The notes below the pieces were generated by a model. The model was not told the DNA's origin. It saw only the letters and a program-made list of their open reading frames with translations, and ran no database searches. From Alphaproteobacteria bacterium (GTDB taxonomy: Bacteria > Pseudomonadota > Alphaproteobacteria > Sphingomonadales > Sphingomonadaceae): a stretch of DNA of 9,316 nt. This document shows positions 7,933-9,316 of the stretch, piece after piece. The stretch covers positions 1 to 9,316 of the forward strand of contig JAENVZ010000039.1 in the NCBI GenBank assembly GCA_016650315.1, given 5' to 3'. How positions within the stretch are numbered: the first letter of the stretch is position 1; the number at the start of each line of letters is the position of its first letter. Made by a program: the position numbers and the translations under genes.

Positions 7933-9097
7933 GATGGTTCCACCCTGCCGCCGGAGCCTGCTCCAGCCTTGCCTCAGGGATCAGTTCCCTGATCCGGCGG
8001 CAAAAAGCGCGCAGGCACACTTCGCTTTCCCCTAACGGGCCAATCGTGAAACTGCGCGAGGCCATTCCTGCCTGCACGCCCGCGACAAGTGCAGTGTCCT
8101 CGGCATTGACCTGACGATTGATGCGCCAGTTGAGATAGCGCGCAGCCTTCATCTCGCGGCGTTCGTCCGGCAGGGCGTAGCTGATTTCGCGGATCAGCGT
8201 TTGCGTGGGTGAGATAGGGAGGAACTGCATGAAATCCATCTGATCGGGATACATGTCGAACGCCACGTTGGGCCACAGCTTGAAATAGAGCCAGCGCCGC
8301 TGATTGACCTCCGGCAGATGCGGAACATGCGGCAGATAGTGCTGGTACAGCCGTTCCGACAGCTTGGCGGAGGGGCGATCCATCATGTCGCCCCACATGC
8401 GGTCGACATCCGCTTCCGCCTCCACGCCGTAACTCTTGCCAAAAAGCCGGGTAAGACCGGGATGCGCAACCGGGATATGCAGGCCATCGGAATAATTGTC
8501 GGCAATGTTCTTCCAATTGACAGCGCGCGGGCGAATCGTCACGCGGCCCAGCGCCCGCATCTCCTCAAACCTGTAGGGCACGACCTGGTCTTCATAAGGA
8601 GCCATCATGGCCGCAACCGAAGGACCGTCGCCTTCCAGCCTGACAAAGATGAATCCGTGCCAAATCTCCATATCGACGGGCGCAAGGCCGTGGCGGTTCA
8701 AGTCGAGGCCGGGATAATCGCTCTTGCCTGGAACACCGGCAAGCCGTCCATCAAGATCATAGATCCAGGCATGATAGGGGCAGACCAGTTTCCGCGCGCA
8801 TCCCGAAGCACCATTGACCAGCCGTGACCCGCGATGGCGGCAAACATTGTGGAAGGCGCGGACTTTCGCATCTTCACCGCGTAAAACAATGATGCTTTCG
8901 CCCAGAAATTCGAAACTGTGCCAATCACCCGGCTGGCTGATGTCGCTGAGGTGACACACCACTTGCCAACTGGGGCGCATCACCCTTTCCATTTCGGTAG
9001 CGAAATATGCCGTATCGCTATAGAGCCACGCCGGCAAACTCCACCCCTCCAGCGAATCAGGCTGTCCAGAATGCGGGATGGGGATGGAACAGGACAC
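7922..9097 (-). CDS. Rieske non-heme iron oxygenase, alpha (catalytic) subunit
   Basis: This oxygenase subunit hydroxylates or demethylates an organic substrate using O2 and electrons from a separate reductase. The product is 391 aa when started at GTG 9097. That GTG has GGAG 5 nt upstream and yields a normal N-terminus (GWSLPAWLYSD). The open frame extends to 9289, but that stretch overlaps the divergent regulator and is not family-like. The Rieske [2Fe-2S] site is CRHRG (C86, H88) plus CPYHAW (C106, H109). The mononuclear iron site is DNYSDGLHIPVAHPGL (H207, H212) with D334 in NAEDTAL as third ligand. D204 is at the position of the naphthalene dioxygenase bridging Asp. All metal ligands are present. 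It belongs to the choline-monooxygenase-like and aromatic-ring-hydroxylating alpha group, and no beta subunit, ferredoxin or reductase is encoded nearby. The substrate could be an aromatic compound or a quaternary amine. Expression is probably controlled by the divergent TetR gene. Confidence 0.95.
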   Translation of the reverse strand: MSCSIPIPHSGQPDSLEGWSLPAWLYSDTAYFATEMERVMRPSWQVVCHLSDISQPGDWHSFEFLGESIIVLRGEDAKVRAFHNVCRHRGSRLVNGASGCARKLVCPYHAWIYDLDGRLAGVPGKSDYPGLDLNRHGLAPVDMEIWHGFIFVRLEGDGPSVAAMMAPYEDQVVPYRFEEMRALGRVTIRPRAVNWKNIADNYSDGLHIPVAHPGLTRLFGKSYGVEAEADVDRMWGDMMDRPSAKLSERLYQHYLPHVPHLPEVNQRRWLYFKLWPNVAFDMYPDQMDFMQFLPISPTQTLIREISYALPDERREMKAARYLNWRINRQVNAEDTALVAGVQAGMASRSFTIGPLGESEVCLRAFCRRIRELIPEARLEQAPAAGWNHHEI

Positions 9098-9102
9098 CGG
9101 AT

Positions 9103-9106
9103 CTCC
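9103..9106 (-). promoter_or_regulatory. Ribosome binding site of the Rieske oxygenase gene
   Basis: On the minus strand, GGAG ends 5 nt before GTG 9097. It decides the start: the longer open frame up to 9289 has no comparable site. A nearby ATG (9108-9106) is out of frame. Confidence 0.65.
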
Positions 9107-9113
9107 ATATGTT

Positions 9114-9138
9114 TTACAAACGTATAACAATATTGTAA
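9114..9138. promoter_or_regulatory. Candidate TetR operator in the divergent promoter
   Basis: The 70 bp between the divergent oxygenase and regulator genes is AT-rich and holds two overlapping symmetries. One is the perfect 10-bp palindrome ACAATATTGT at 9127-9136. The other is an inverted pair, TTACAA (9114-9119) and TTGTAA (9133-9138), with a 13-nt spacer. TetR-family proteins usually bind dyads in such divergent promoters and repress both genes. No confident -35/-10 pair could be assigned to either direction. That this is the operator is inference from position and symmetry. Confidence 0.5.
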
Positions 9139-9156
9139 TGCATGACAAGGCAAGAC

Positions 9157-9160
9157 AGGA
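9157..9160 (+). promoter_or_regulatory. Ribosome binding site of the TetR regulator gene
   Basis: AGGA lies 7 nt before ATG 9168. Nearby ATGs at 9142 and 9160 are out of frame with the recognisable TetR sequence. Confidence 0.6.
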
Positions 9161-9167
9161 TGCCGGA

Positions 9168-9316
9168 ATGACCAGGGCGGCTTTTTCCCGTGAAGCTGCC
9201 GATTTCCGTCGGCAGGCGATGATCGATGCGACAGCCGCGTGCCTTGCCGAAAAGGGCGTGGCCGGAACGTCGGTCCGCGCCATTTGCAAGCAGGCGGGCG
9301 TATCGGCGGGATTGCT
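9168..9316 (+). CDS. TetR-family transcriptional regulator, N-terminal part (3' end outside window)
   Basis: Only the first 49 codons are inside the window. They read as the DNA-binding domain of a TetR repressor: a basic start (FRRQAMIDATAACLAEKGV) followed by the helix-turn-helix region GTSVRAICKQAGVSAGL. The FRRQ..IDAT pattern resembles the BetI-like branch, which controls choline/betaine genes in other bacteria, but this similarity is recalled and the ligand domain is not visible. The gene runs divergently from the Rieske/FAD operon with a 70-bp shared promoter region. That is the classic arrangement for a repressor that controls its neighbour and itself and responds to the pathway substrate. 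No symbol is assigned. Confidence 0.9.
   Translation, partial: MTRAAFSREAADFRRQAMIDATAACLAEKGVAGTSVRAICKQAGVSAGL

Noticed and set aside
6700..7992. A 430-codon open frame on the plus strand opposite the FAD oxidoreductase
   Set aside because: It lies wholly antisense to a gene with clear FAD motifs at both ends and shows no recognisable domain. Long antisense frames are common in GC-rich coding DNA.
9098..9289. Upstream extension of the Rieske oxygenase by 64 codons
   Set aside because: The extension overlaps the divergent TetR gene and the operator region and does not look like the family N-terminus. GTG 9097 has a well-spaced GGAG.

Overview
The window looks like chromosomal DNA of a free-living alphaproteobacterium, most likely a sphingomonad (Sphingobium, Novosphingobium or Sphingopyxis type). 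This is inferred from recalled family resemblance: a large TonB-dependent receptor with the VTATKR-type plug start, a TPR-sulfotransferase of the kind common next to such receptors, and a Rieske oxygenase of a type frequent in these genomes. It is also moderately GC-rich. No RNA gene, insertion sequence, CRISPR array or long repeat was seen.

Layout. (1) Bases 1-594 (+) hold the 3' two-thirds of a motB-like flagellar stator gene, cut by the left edge. (2) Bases 687-6341 (+) hold three genes facing the same way: a cytoplasmic TPR-sulfotransferase, an outer-membrane TonB-dependent receptor, and an inner-membrane APC-family permease resembling the arginine/agmatine antiporter AdiC. The receptor and permease are 22 bp apart and look co-transcribed. 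The sulfotransferase lies 155 bp upstream of the receptor. (3) Bases 6325-9097 (-) hold a two-gene operon read toward the permease: a Rieske non-heme iron oxygenase alpha subunit followed, with an 11-base overlap, by a CrtI/PYROXD2-type FAD oxidoreductase. (4) Bases 9168-9316 (+) hold the start of a divergent TetR-family regulator, cut by the right edge. The 70-bp space between it and the oxygenase carries AT-rich dyad symmetry that fits an operator.

How the genes may work together (inference). The receptor and permease could carry one substrate across the outer and then the inner membrane, with the sulfotransferase modifying something connected to that substrate. The Rieske/FAD pair looks like a small regulated catabolic or detoxification module, controlled by the divergent TetR protein and borrowing electron-transfer partners encoded elsewhere. 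The permease and FAD oxidoreductase genes end tail to tail with a 17-base coding overlap and no visible terminator. No wholly new system is evident. The least explained parts are the Rieske/FAD module and the sulfotransferase-receptor-permease trio.
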